Source: Shimia sp. R9_2
Lineage (GTDB): Bacteria > Pseudomonadota > Alphaproteobacteria > Rhodobacterales > Rhodobacteraceae
Direction of reading: 5' to 3'
DNA: 64,000 bases
Assembly: GCF_017743735.1 (NCBI RefSeq)
Contig: NZ_JAGHRO010000001.1
Span: 124,001 to 188,000 of the forward strand
Shown here in pieces: positions 53,716 to 62,276 of this stretch; the stretch's first letter is position 1; each line of letters begins with the position of its first letter. The notes under the pieces are model-generated. The model saw only the letters and a program-made list of their open reading frames with translations. It searched no databases and was not told the DNA's origin. A program made the translations under genes and the position numbers.

Positions 53716-54285
53716 ATGCGCTATCAGATCACCGGAAAACACATCGACGTTGGCAATGCTTTGCAAACTCATGTCCAAAACGAACTTGGCGATGTCTTAG
53801 AAAAATACGCCGGCCGACCGACTGACGCGACAATCACTTTTTCAAAACACGCACATGAATACATGTGTGAAACCACCGTACACCTGTCCACCGGGCTGAC
53901 CGCTCAGGCCAAGGCACATGCGACAGAAATCTATGCAGCCTTCGATGGTTGTGCCGAAAAAATGGACAAACAGCTGCGCCGCTACAAGCGCCGTCTGAAA
54001 GATCACCACAAGGAAAGAGTCGAACCGGTTGAACTTTTGGGGGCTTCCTCGTATATCCTCGCGCCTGAAGCTGAAGAACATGAGGCAGAGCCGGATACGC
54101 TACAACCTGTGATCGTTGCCGAGATGGAAACAAAGATCCCATCTTTGAGCGTCGGTGAGGCTGTGATGCAAATGGAACTTGCGGGCTCGCCTGTACTGAT
54201 CTTCAAGAACGAAGGTAAAGCTGGGTTGAATGTGGTCTATCGCCGGGATGACGGCAACATAGGCTGGATCGACCCGCAGACATAA
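53716..54285 (+). CDS. hpf: Ribosome hibernation promoting factor, long form
   Basis: A 189-residue protein with the N-terminal S30AE domain that binds the decoding centre (MRYQITGKHIDVGNALQTHV) and a C-terminal dimerisation domain (about residues 130-189, GEAVMQMELAGSPVLIFKNE and VVYRRDDGNIGWIDP), joined by an acidic linker. Long-form HPF alone can dimerise 70S ribosomes into 100S particles in stationary phase. AAAAGGAG precedes the ATG. ptsN follows after 42 bases. Confidence 0.96.
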   Translation: MRYQITGKHIDVGNALQTHVQNELGDVLEKYAGRPTDATITFSKHAHEYMCETTVHLSTGLTAQAKAHATEIYAAFDGCAEKMDKQLRRYKRRLKDHHKERVEPVELLGASSYILAPEAEEHEAEPDTLQPVIVAEMETKIPSLSVGEAVMQMELAGSPVLIFKNEGKAGLNVVYRRDDGNIGWIDPQT

Positions 54286-54327
54286 AGCGAGAGGGCGTTT
54301 CGCGCCCGATCCGGAGATACAGGCAAG

Positions 54328-54792
54328 ATGGACCTTTCTACGATCCTCAAGCCAGAGGCGGTACGTGTTGTGACGGCCGCCTCAAGCAAGAAGCGTTTGC
54401 TGCAGGAGTTTGGCGATCTCGCTGAATCCGCCTACCAGTTGGACGCGCAAACCGTTGTTGAAGCGTTGCAGGAACGTGAAAACCTCGGCCCCACAGGTGT
54501 GGGCCATGGGGTGGCGTTGCCGCATGCGCGTTTTGACGGGCTTGAAAGCGTCGCAGGCGCCTTCATCCTTTTGGAAAAGCCTGTTGATTTCAACGCGGTA
54601 GATCGTCAGCCAATCGACATCGCATTTGCGTTGTTTGCGCCGGAAGAAGCCGGCGTGGAGCACCTTAAGGCGCTTGCCAAAGTGTCCCGCAAACTGCGGG
54701 AAAGTGCGATTTGCGCCAAGCTTCGGGCGAACCCGGATCCGACCACGCTGTTCACGATCCTGACCGAAGGTGACACGGTGCAGGCCGCCTGA
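54328..54792 (+). CDS. ptsN: PTS IIA-Ntr regulatory protein PtsN
   Basis: A 154-residue EIIA-type phosphoacceptor of the nitrogen-related phosphotransferase system. The phosphorylated His is His66 in HGVALPHARFDGL, with EALQERENLGPTGVG before it. It takes phosphate from PtsP/NPr and regulates potassium, nitrogen and central metabolism by protein contacts. Gene order hpf-ptsN is conserved; rapZ and npr do not follow. Terminated at 54820-54853. Confidence 0.95.
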   Translation: MDLSTILKPEAVRVVTAASSKKRLLQEFGDLAESAYQLDAQTVVEALQERENLGPTGVGHGVALPHARFDGLESVAGAFILLEKPVDFNAVDRQPIDIAFALFAPEEAGVEHLKALAKVSRKLRESAICAKLRANPDPTTLFTILTEGDTVQAA

Positions 54793-54819
54793 TTTTCAGG
54801 CCGCTTTCCAAACAAAGAT

Positions 54820-54853
54820 CACGCGCCTCAGCTTTCGCTGCAGGCGCGTTTTT
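54820..54853. terminator. Terminator between ptsN and the sulfotransferase gene
   Basis: ACGCGCCTCAGC-TTTC-GCTGCAGGCGCGT followed by a T-run on the plus strand. The left flank (AAACAAAGATC) gives a weaker T-rich tail for the convergent polysaccharide operon. Confidence 0.85.
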
Positions 54854-56277
54854 CATTGCCAGCTGTCAAAGCCAAAGGTGATGTAATCGCGCTTGTAGAT
54901 ATCCCGCACCAGCGACTCGATTTCATCGTCATAGATCGCGCTCAGCGCCACCGGATGGCCCGGATCCACCGGCTCCGGATCAGGGGCATCCATCCGCCCG
55001 ACCTGCATCGCCAGCGCGGGGAGATAGCTCTCCATCTCAGTCTCGCGCACAATCATGTCGGGTAGAGCCAGATTTGCGAATCCCTTCATCGCCACCGCCT
55101 GACTGACCCAATGACCGTCCTGGCGCAAACTGGTCTGACCCAACAGATTCGCCTTCACAAAACCCAAAAACGCCAAAAACGCCTCGCGGTGCGCCTCAGG
55201 GCCATAGTCTGCTTTGGGTGGATCTTTCGGGAATGGCATCTTGTAGACTCGGCGCAGCGTGTTGCGGATCTGTTTGTAGACCCCGTCTTCCGCCGCGAGA
55301 ATACGCTCACAGAAAGCGGCATGCACCCGCTCGACGGGGTGGCGCACCACTGTGAAGCTGCGGTGATGCCTGTGGGCCTTTTTCCACTGGCGGAGGGTCT
55401 TCTGGCTGAAGTTTTCGATGAGCCCATCAGGCGCCACATGATCCAGCGAAGCCATCCAGCGCGTCACCGCCGCCTGCGGGCCGGAATTGATCGGCAGGTA
55501 GAGCAAGGGGGCCACGGCACAGGCCACATAGCTTGGCACAGCCGCCCCGCGCCGCGGCTCAAAATTGGGGGTGCGGTTGAGATTGAAGCGGTCCAGCTCT
55601 GACAGCGCGCGGGGGATGTCGTCAAAGTTCTCGACCTTCTCCGACAGCGCGGCAGGGTTCTGTGGTTTAAGCTTCTTATTGACCGCCTCAATCGCGCCGT
55701 CATGGCCGAGGAAGCGCGCCAACCCGTTCATCACCTCAACATCCTGCAGATCTTCATAGGCCACATAGAAGGCCGTCTGTCCGCTCACCTGCAGGCAACG
55801 CATGATCTGCACCTGAAACGCCTGCAGCTCTTCCACATGGCGTTTGAACTCAGGGCCATCAAACTGCACGGTGCTGTCTTTGCGGCGGCGCACGTCTGTG
55901 AGCTTCCACTGACCGGTGGCCTTGGCGATCTTCCAGCTGACGTAGCTGTCGAGCGGGTTGCGGGTCAGCACGATTTTGGCGCAGCGCGGGTCATTCAGGA
56001 TAGCATCAAGCACCCGCGGTTCGTGATTGTGGAAATAGCGAAAGCCAGACAGCCCCTGATCCGCCTTGACCGCCTCGATCAGCTGCATCGGATCAGCCGT
56101 GCGCATTTCAAGCGAGACGCCAAGGATGGCATCCTTGTTCGGATATCCGATGAAGTGCGGGTTGAAAGCCTCGCCGTGGCACGTCAGCCCATCAAACTCA
56201 TTGATGTTGGCTTCCAAAAAATTGGAACCCGTGCGCATTTCGGCAAAAACCACAAAATAGTCAAAGCGTTGGTCCAT
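54853..56277 (-). CDS. Tandem sulfotransferase-like protein
   Basis: A 474-residue protein that appears to contain two sulfotransferase-like modules. The N-terminal half has a Stf0/NodH-type PAPS-binding 5'-PSB (EMRTGSNFLEANINEFDG, residues 13-30) and 3'-PB (IVLTRNPLDSYVSWKIA, 102-118). The second half has FTVVRHPVERVHAAFCERIL (308-327), which resembles the 3'-PB of carbohydrate sulfotransferase family 2, and a degenerate PSB-like LPINSGPQAAVTRWM. The first module is probably active; the second lacks a normal PSB. It follows the GT14 gene by 6 bases at the end of the polysaccharide operon, so it probably sulfates the polysaccharide. Acceptor unknown. Confidence 0.75.
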   Translation of the reverse strand: MDQRFDYFVVFAEMRTGSNFLEANINEFDGLTCHGEAFNPHFIGYPNKDAILGVSLEMRTADPMQLIEAVKADQGLSGFRYFHNHEPRVLDAILNDPRCAKIVLTRNPLDSYVSWKIAKATGQWKLTDVRRRKDSTVQFDGPEFKRHVEELQAFQVQIMRCLQVSGQTAFYVAYEDLQDVEVMNGLARFLGHDGAIEAVNKKLKPQNPAALSEKVENFDDIPRALSELDRFNLNRTPNFEPRRGAAVPSYVACAVAPLLYLPINSGPQAAVTRWMASLDHVAPDGLIENFSQKTLRQWKKAHRHHRSFTVVRHPVERVHAAFCERILAAEDGVYKQIRNTLRRVYKMPFPKDPPKADYGPEAHREAFLAFLGFVKANLLGQTSLRQDGHWVSQAVAMKGFANLALPDMIVRETEMESYLPALAMQVGRMDAPDPEPVDPGHPVALSAIYDDEIESLVRDIYKRDYITFGFDSWQ

Positions 56278-56283
56278 AAGGCC

Positions 56284-57981
56284 TTATTGCACCAAATAGG
56301 GTTTGCGTGGGGGTTTTTTCTGTTCGTTTTCCGCCTGTGTGACCGGGAAATCACCCATAAGGTAAGGATGCATCCCCTGATTTTTAAGGTTTTGCAGGAA
56401 CTGACCAAAGCCCGCCAGATCCGTCATCTTAGGCGCTTCGGCCAGACGGCGGGTGGGATCGGTGCCGATCTCATCAATGATGGCCTGCAAGGGCTCCATC
56501 GGCGCTTCGATGAACTCCGCCAGCGACCAGATGCGCACGCGCGCTTTGGCGTAGGGGCTGCGCAGTGCCTTAAGCTGGTCGCTTTCCAGTTTCTGCAGCC
56601 GCGCCGCCTCTTTGCGGATGTCGGCGAAATTCATGTTCGACTTGAACAAGGGAATCGCCCAGGCGCCGCTGATCACCGAAATCTGAGCGTTCGGGTCTTT
56701 ACAGATGAACCAGACCGGCGCGCCCTCATCGCGCGGCCCCACCTGAAAACACTGCCGTTCGCCACGGGTGTTCCAGACCAGGTTGGTCAGAAAGGCAATC
56801 GGGTTGTAATCCCTGAGCTTGGGCGAGTCGCTGAGCGCGCCGTTGAGCACCCGCTGCCCACCTTCAAATTCCGCACGCTCCGGCGCATAGAGATGGCCAT
56901 GCACGCGCGTGCCGGTGGCGCGCGCCAACCACGGCTCAAAATCCTCAAAGAGCTCAGTAAAGCCGTGAAACACCGAATAGCGCCCAAAGGTCATGCCATT
57001 TTCCCAACCTTCATTGGGAAACCGGCTCTGCATGTAGAGACCCGAGCGCCCCTTAGTGCGCCGCTCCACCGCTTTAGCAAAAATCCGGTCGATCTTTGCC
57101 GGGTTGGGTTCGCTCATCTTGATTGCGCCCTCAGGGCTCCGCAGAAAGCCTCCGTAGATCTTCTCCGCATTGGGCCAGATCTTACGCGCCACAAAACAGT
57201 CTGACCGCCGCAGAAGCTGCAGGTGATCGTCATAGAAGATATGCGGCTTTCCCTGAAAATCGAATTTCGACAGCGTGAGCGAGCGGCTTTCGATATTGCT
57301 CGAATACACCCGCGCAAGAGTCTGGAAATAGCTCTCATCCGGGATCCACACCCGTTTGAAGAACTTGTCAAAGACCTCACGGTCGGGATCTTGCAAAATC
57401 GCGGAGAGGGTCTGGCGGGTCAGGCACCACCACTGGCTGCCCATATGCGGCACGATGCCTTTGGGAATGGTCCGTTTGAAGCGCACGAACCGCTGAATAT
57501 CGACCCATTTGTCAAAGAGGTAGCGGTGCTTTTTCCATGAAAAGGGAAAGCGCAGCGTAAAGCGCTCATGGTCCAGCCCGCCAACAGTCCAGGGCACATC
57601 CGCCGTGGTGGCGCTTTCAATGAAATCCGTGCGCGGGCGCGCCGCCAGATAATCCTTCAGCTCCTGCACGGGCCTCAGCGGCAGGCAGGAGCCGGAGGAG
57701 AGGTAGATATGATGCACATCGGCAAACTGCTCCAGCATCAACTCGGCCGCCGATTGGGACGCAGCCACGATGCCCCACATGCCCCACTCACAGCTGTGGC
57801 GCTTGCAGAACACGATCATCGAATGATCCGAGCAGGAGGCCACAAAACGGTCGTAGGTTTTGCGCGGCACCTTCTTGTCCACATGGATCACCACCGGGCA
57901 ACCCGCGTTGGCCCAGTGCCGCGCTACCTGCTCGGCGCGGTCCAGTGCGGTGTGCACCAGCATGAGGATGCCGACACTCAC
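56284..57981 (-). CDS. GT14-type glycosyltransferase (DUF5928 family)
   Basis: A 565-residue protein whose N-terminal 290 residues resemble the Core-2/I-branching beta-1,6-N-acetylglucosaminyltransferase family (GT14): MSVGILMLVHTALDRAEQVA, PVVIHVDKKV, HHIYLSSGSCLPLRPVQELK and HMGSQWWCLTRQTLSAIL. The C-terminal 270 residues form a further domain that in Rhodobacterales goes with this GT (DUF5927/5928 type); its GWENGMTFGRYSVFHGF and RYLFD-type blocks have no assigned activity. Cytosolic; no membrane helix. Its ATG overlaps the preceding glycosyltransferase stop by 4 bases. Sugar donor unknown. Confidence 0.78.
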   Translation of the reverse strand: MSVGILMLVHTALDRAEQVARHWANAGCPVVIHVDKKVPRKTYDRFVASCSDHSMIVFCKRHSCEWGMWGIVAASQSAAELMLEQFADVHHIYLSSGSCLPLRPVQELKDYLAARPRTDFIESATTADVPWTVGGLDHERFTLRFPFSWKKHRYLFDKWVDIQRFVRFKRTIPKGIVPHMGSQWWCLTRQTLSAILQDPDREVFDKFFKRVWIPDESYFQTLARVYSSNIESRSLTLSKFDFQGKPHIFYDDHLQLLRRSDCFVARKIWPNAEKIYGGFLRSPEGAIKMSEPNPAKIDRIFAKAVERRTKGRSGLYMQSRFPNEGWENGMTFGRYSVFHGFTELFEDFEPWLARATGTRVHGHLYAPERAEFEGGQRVLNGALSDSPKLRDYNPIAFLTNLVWNTRGERQCFQVGPRDEGAPVWFICKDPNAQISVISGAWAIPLFKSNMNFADIRKEAARLQKLESDQLKALRSPYAKARVRIWSLAEFIEAPMEPLQAIIDEIGTDPTRRLAEAPKMTDLAGFGQFLQNLKNQGMHPYLMGDFPVTQAENEQKKPPRKPYLVQ

Positions 57982-58988
57982 GCCCAGTTGCCTTTTGACA
58001 TCAGGCCCAAGATCTCAAGCTGGCGCCAGTTGATGTATTTCTCGCTCCACTTGCACCAAAGCTCCGGATGCTCACCGAGCTGATCCGCATAGGCTTTGTA
58101 TTCGCGTGCGTTGGCATAATGTTGGTTGCGGGCGGATTCTTCCTCAGCCTTTCCTGAGAAGGTGTTCAGGAATTTTGTATGCAACAACGCGCCGCTGGCT
58201 TTCTCACCGCCCCATTCATCATAAACTTGGTTCAGGCCGCGCGGCAGCAGGCTGTGGGTCGAGCTGACATAGGCATAGCGTCGGCTCCACTTAACCAGCG
58301 GAATCTTGTTGAGCGCCGGTGCTTTCTTTGGGTTGTCTGCAAAGAACACGCGCGCGCGCGGACCTCCTTGGATCCACAGATTTCCATATTGCGGGTTCTT
58401 ATTAAGCGTATAGTTGCCTGCATCAAACCAGTTTGCCACTTCAAGCGGATCTTGTCCTGCCCGATAGGTTGTCCGGTCAAGCCGCCCGCGGGGATACACA
58501 TCCACCAGCATGGCGCCAAAGCTGCGGATTGAGGAGTTATCAAGCCAATCCGTCAGCGCCCTGATCGGTCGGGTGTCGCAGAAGGGATAGATAAAGAATT
58601 CATCCGGATCGACCACCAGACACCAGTGCCCATGGGCATAGGTGCGCTGCAGCCCATTCATCCAGTCGATGCCAAATTTAGAGCGGCGATAGCTGTGCTG
58701 GGTGTACCAGACAGAAATATCGTCCTGCCCGCTCAGATACTCAAGAGTGCCATCGGTGCTGTCATTGTCCACAAACAGGAAATGGTCGACCCCCATCTTG
58801 CGGTAGTATTCCAGGAAATACGGCAGCCGGATCAGCTCGTTTCGAAAGGTACTGACCAGCAGGATGTCATTGGGGCGAATGGCATGCGTGTTGTTCTGAA
58901 CAGGGCTCAGTTCGCGGGATTTTCGGATTGATCGCAACAGCCGATGGCGCCGCCGCAACCTCATCTTATAAGAGTCCCAAACGCCCAA
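57978..58988 (-). CDS. Glycosyltransferase family 2-like protein, paralogue 1
   Basis: A 336-residue glycosyltransferase. The GT-A block is DILLVSTFRNELIRLPYFLE, then HFLFVDNDSTDGTLEYLSG and the metal-binding LVVDPDEFFIYP, matching the Glyco_tranf_2_4 group. The conserved LLHTKFLNTFSGKAEEES ends the core. The start is a TTG at 58988 (GVWDSYKMRLRRRHRLLRSI), as no ATG precedes the conserved region. It is a clear paralogue of the gene at 59150-60223. No transmembrane helix. Donor and acceptor sugars unknown; surface polysaccharide assembly by context. Confidence 0.85.
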   Translation of the reverse strand: MGVWDSYKMRLRRRHRLLRSIRKSRELSPVQNNTHAIRPNDILLVSTFRNELIRLPYFLEYYRKMGVDHFLFVDNDSTDGTLEYLSGQDDISVWYTQHSYRRSKFGIDWMNGLQRTYAHGHWCLVVDPDEFFIYPFCDTRPIRALTDWLDNSSIRSFGAMLVDVYPRGRLDRTTYRAGQDPLEVANWFDAGNYTLNKNPQYGNLWIQGGPRARVFFADNPKKAPALNKIPLVKWSRRYAYVSSTHSLLPRGLNQVYDEWGGEKASGALLHTKFLNTFSGKAEEESARNQHYANAREYKAYADQLGEHPELWCKWSEKYINWRQLEILGLMSKGNWA

Positions 58989-59149
58989 GTCAGCCTAACC
59001 TCTCCCAACAGACGCATCTCTGTGCGCATGTGGGTTTTTCCCATGTATGTAAGCTTATGCCACGTTACCATTAATGGAGGCAACGCCTTTAAAAACGGTT
59101 ACATAGCGGTAAATCTGTCCGAGCTTCCCTTGGGAAAACGTTTCGACTC

Positions 59150-60223
59150 TTACCAGCCGCCCGAATTCATCAGGCCAAGCGCCTCGAGCTGTTGCCAGCT
59201 TTCAAACTTGCGGGACTCCTCTGACCACAGATCAGGGGCCGCCGCGATTTCATCATAGTAGTGATCAAATTTGGCCGGCGCATGGAAGTGCTGTTTGCGC
59301 TGCTTTTCTATTTCCGATTTAGCAACAATCTCAGGCAGAAACTTGGTGTGCAACAGCACTCCGGAAGGGGCATCCCCACCCGGCCCGTCATAGCCGTGGT
59401 TCAACCGTGCAGGCAGCGCAGAATGACATGAATTCACATAGGCATAGCGGCGCGACCACCGCACCAGTGGGATTTTATTGAGCGTCGGGGAATGTTTGGG
59501 CTTTTTGGCAAAGAAGACACGCTCCCGCATTCCGCCCTGCACCCAGAGATTGCCCAGCGGTGCCTGTCGCCGCGCGCGGTAAGGCCCCGGATCAAACCAC
59601 TGAAGCACCTCCATCGGATCCTGACCGGCCTCATAGCGCGCCTTTGAGAGCGGCCCCTTTGGATAGACATCAAGCATATGCGCGCCAAACACACGCTGCC
59701 CTCGCCCGTCAAGCCAGCTGGTGAGCGCTTTCAGGTCGCGTGTGTCATGATGGGCATAGATCAGCAGTTCATCCGCATCGACCATCAGACACCAATGATC
59801 ATGGGCGTATTTCATCTGCAGCCAGGTCATCCAGTCCAGACCAAACCGTGCCGCACGGTAACTGCGGTCGGTTTTCCACAGCGAGACATCGGCTTGCTCA
59901 GCCAGATAAGCTTCGCTGCCATCTGTGCTGCCATTGTCGACGATCAGAAACTGGCCAACGCCCAACCGTCGGTAATGCGCCAATGTATAGGGGAGCCGGG
60001 TGATCTCATTGCGCAGGGTCATGACCACAAGCACGTCTCCGCGCTTGATGAGGTCGGTGCGATCAGTAACCGATGTCAGTTGATGGCGGCTGCGGAAACT
60101 GCGCCACAGCAATCCGCGCCGTCGCCACCGCATACGGTAAGCCGCCCACAAATCCGGCTTGGCTGTGGGCTGCGCGCTCAGGTTACTTGTCGTAGTGCCC
60201 GTTCTGATGCCATCTCCATGCAT
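59150..60223 (-). CDS. Glycosyltransferase family 2-like protein, paralogue 2
   Basis: A 357-residue paralogue of the neighbouring glycosyltransferase, with DVLVVMTLRNEITRLPYTLA, QFLIVDNGSTDGSEAYL and LMVDADELLIYAH carrying the DxD-like metal site, and GVLLHTKFLPEIVAKSEIEK near the end. The ATG at 60223 makes the gene overlap galE by 41 bases; a TTG at 60151 would start the protein at LWAAYRMRWRRR, matching the N-terminus of the paralogue, and removes the overlap. I kept the ATG but consider the TTG a real alternative. Same role by context. Confidence 0.83.
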   Translation of the reverse strand: MHGDGIRTGTTTSNLSAQPTAKPDLWAAYRMRWRRRGLLWRSFRSRHQLTSVTDRTDLIKRGDVLVVMTLRNEITRLPYTLAHYRRLGVGQFLIVDNGSTDGSEAYLAEQADVSLWKTDRSYRAARFGLDWMTWLQMKYAHDHWCLMVDADELLIYAHHDTRDLKALTSWLDGRGQRVFGAHMLDVYPKGPLSKARYEAGQDPMEVLQWFDPGPYRARRQAPLGNLWVQGGMRERVFFAKKPKHSPTLNKIPLVRWSRRYAYVNSCHSALPARLNHGYDGPGGDAPSGVLLHTKFLPEIVAKSEIEKQRKQHFHAPAKFDHYYDEIAAAPDLWSEESRKFESWQQLEALGLMNSGGW

Positions 60224-61166
60224 CGGCGATCATTTGGTCCATTTTGGAACGTTTGGGCGCCCACCCTAGCTCTTTCTCCGCACGTGTCGAGCCTGAAACC
60301 AGCTTGGTGCAATCCCCCGGCCGCCGCGGACCTTCGTTGTAAGGCACTTCCCGGTTGGTCACGATGCGGGATTGGTCAATCACCTCGCGCACCGAAAACC
60401 CGCTGCCGGTGCCAAGGTTGAAGATCCGGCTGCCCTTGCCGTCCTGCAGCCATTTCAGCCCCAGCACATGGGCATCCACCAGATCGCAGACATGCACATA
60501 GTCGCGAATGCAGGTGCCATCTGGTGTGTCATAGTCGGTGCCAAAGATGGTGAGCGCATCCCGCTTGCCGTCAATCGCATCCAACATCAGGGGGATGAGA
60601 TGGGTTTCGGGGCGATGGAACTCCCCCACTTCTGCCTCTGGATCAGCCCCTGCCACGTTGAAGTAGCGGAAAATCACACTTTCCAAACCATGCGCCGCGC
60701 CAAAATCGCTGAGCATGTCTTCGATCGCGCGCTTGGAGGCGCCATAGGCATTGATCGGTGCCTGCTGAACCTCTTCGTCCAGAGTGACATTGTCATGATC
60801 GCCATAGGTCGCACAGGTTGATGAGAAGACAAACTGCTTCACACCTGCCGCAACACAGGCCTCGATCAGATTGAGGGAACCGTTCACATTGTTGCGCCAG
60901 TACTTCCCGGGCTCAGACATGCTTTCGCCCACCTGAGACAGCGCCGCAAAATGCATCACGGCCACAGGCTTGTACTTGGCAAACACCTCATCCAGCCGCG
61001 CACGATCCAACAGATCGCCCTGCTCCAGAGGCCCGAATTTCACCGCGTCTTCCCAGCCGGTGCACAGGTTATCAAAGGTCACCGGCACAAAGCCGGCCAC
61101 CGCCAAAGCCTTGCAGGCGTGCGAGCCAATATAGCCCGCCCCGCCTGTGACGATCACATGTTCCAA
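60183..61166 (-). CDS. galE: UDP-glucose 4-epimerase
   Basis: Interconverts UDP-glucose and UDP-galactose. The 327-residue SDR protein has the Rossmann motif VIVTGGAGYIGSHACKALA and the catalytic INAYGASKRAIEDML (Tyr and Lys). VFSSTCATYGDHDN and DVHVCDL-type blocks (YVHVCDLVDAHVLGL) complete the epimerase pattern. It lies 18 bases after galU and before two glycosyltransferase genes, so it supplies galactosyl donors for the polysaccharide. Confidence 0.95.
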   Translation of the reverse strand: MEHVIVTGGAGYIGSHACKALAVAGFVPVTFDNLCTGWEDAVKFGPLEQGDLLDRARLDEVFAKYKPVAVMHFAALSQVGESMSEPGKYWRNNVNGSLNLIEACVAAGVKQFVFSSTCATYGDHDNVTLDEEVQQAPINAYGASKRAIEDMLSDFGAAHGLESVIFRYFNVAGADPEAEVGEFHRPETHLIPLMLDAIDGKRDALTIFGTDYDTPDGTCIRDYVHVCDLVDAHVLGLKWLQDGKGSRIFNLGTGSGFSVREVIDQSRIVTNREVPYNEGPRRPGDCTKLVSGSTRAEKELGWAPKRSKMDQMIADAWRWHQNGHYDK

Positions 61167-61184
61167 AAATAGTCTCCCAGGGTA

Positions 61185-62078
61185 TTACTCAGCGGCGCGA
61201 CGCGATGCGACCAGCTCTTCGAGATAGACCGACAGCTCATCACACAGCTCTTCGCGCGCAAGACCAAAGGCCACAGTGGCCTGCAGGAAGCCCGCCTTGG
61301 AGCCGCAATCAAACCGCTGCCCCTGGAAGCGATAGCCATAAACACCAGCGCCTTTGCTGATCTCAGTCGCGATCGCATCGGTCAGCTGAATTTCACCGCC
61401 AGCGCCTTCGCCTTGGTTGGCGAGATTGGTGAAGATCTCAGGGGTCAGGATATAGCGGCCAATGACCGCCAGATTGGAAGGCGCGGTTCCGGCAGGGGGT
61501 TTTTCCACCATGCCCTTCACAGACACCAGCGAACCCATGTCTTCCTGCACGTCCAACACGCCATAAGCGGATGCTTTGTCGTGTGGCACTTCCATCGCCG
61601 CAACCATGCAACCGCCAGTGTCTTCATAGGCATCAACCATCTGCTTGAGACAGCCGACTTGGCCAGCAATCACGTCATCCGGCAGAATCACTGCAAAAGG
61701 CTCATCGGCCACCAGACGGCTGGCACAGGCCACCGCGTGACCAAGACCAAGGGCGCTGTGCTGGCGAATATAGGCAATCTGACCGCTTTCCATATTGGAA
61801 GATTCAAGCTGCTTCAGCAGATCGGTTTTGCCCTTTTCACGCAGAGTCTGCTCCAGCTGGGGGGCGTGGTCAAAATAGTCTTCCAGCGCGCTTTTTCCGC
61901 GCGAGGTGACGAAGATAAACTCGGTGATCCCGGCCTCACGCGCCTCATCAATTGCGTATTGAATGAGCGGACGGTCCACCAATGTCATGATTTCTTTAGG
62001 CACGGATTTCGTCGCCGGCAGAAATCTGGTCCCCATTCCAGCCACCGGAAAAATCGCTTTCGTTACCTTGCGCTGCAT
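61185..62078 (-). CDS. galU: UTP-glucose-1-phosphate uridylyltransferase
   Basis: Makes UDP-glucose from UTP and glucose-1-phosphate. The 297-residue protein has the nucleotide-binding VAGMGTRFLPATKSVPKEIM, the metal-site VILPDDVIAG, GMVEKPPAGTAPSNLAVIGR and the catalytic RFDCGSKAGFLQA with the Lys. Length is normal. First of galU-galE; the upstream Wza-like gene is on the same strand, 198 bases away. Confidence 0.95.
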   Translation of the reverse strand: MQRKVTKAIFPVAGMGTRFLPATKSVPKEIMTLVDRPLIQYAIDEAREAGITEFIFVTSRGKSALEDYFDHAPQLEQTLREKGKTDLLKQLESSNMESGQIAYIRQHSALGLGHAVACASRLVADEPFAVILPDDVIAGQVGCLKQMVDAYEDTGGCMVAAMEVPHDKASAYGVLDVQEDMGSLVSVKGMVEKPPAGTAPSNLAVIGRYILTPEIFTNLANQGEGAGGEIQLTDAIATEISKGAGVYGYRFQGQRFDCGSKAGFLQATVAFGLAREELCDELSVYLEELVASRRAAE

Positions 62079-62276
62079 ATAGAGCTCACTTTCGGTTAAA
62101 GTTGTTATCTACCTTCAATCTCAGGCGATCGAAGGCAATCCAAATCAATAAAATATGATTTGGCGATAGCACGAATTGTCCCTGATTTCTACATACCCAG
62201 CTCGAAGTTTTCCCAAACGTTGGCAGAATACCTCAGTTGCACCTTCAACATTTTGCGGTGATTGAAAAATCATCTG

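Noticed and set aside
55702-57204. Plus-strand open frame of 500 codons over the sulfotransferase and GT14 genes
   Set aside because: Crosses the boundary of two coupled minus-strand genes and has no recognisable domain.
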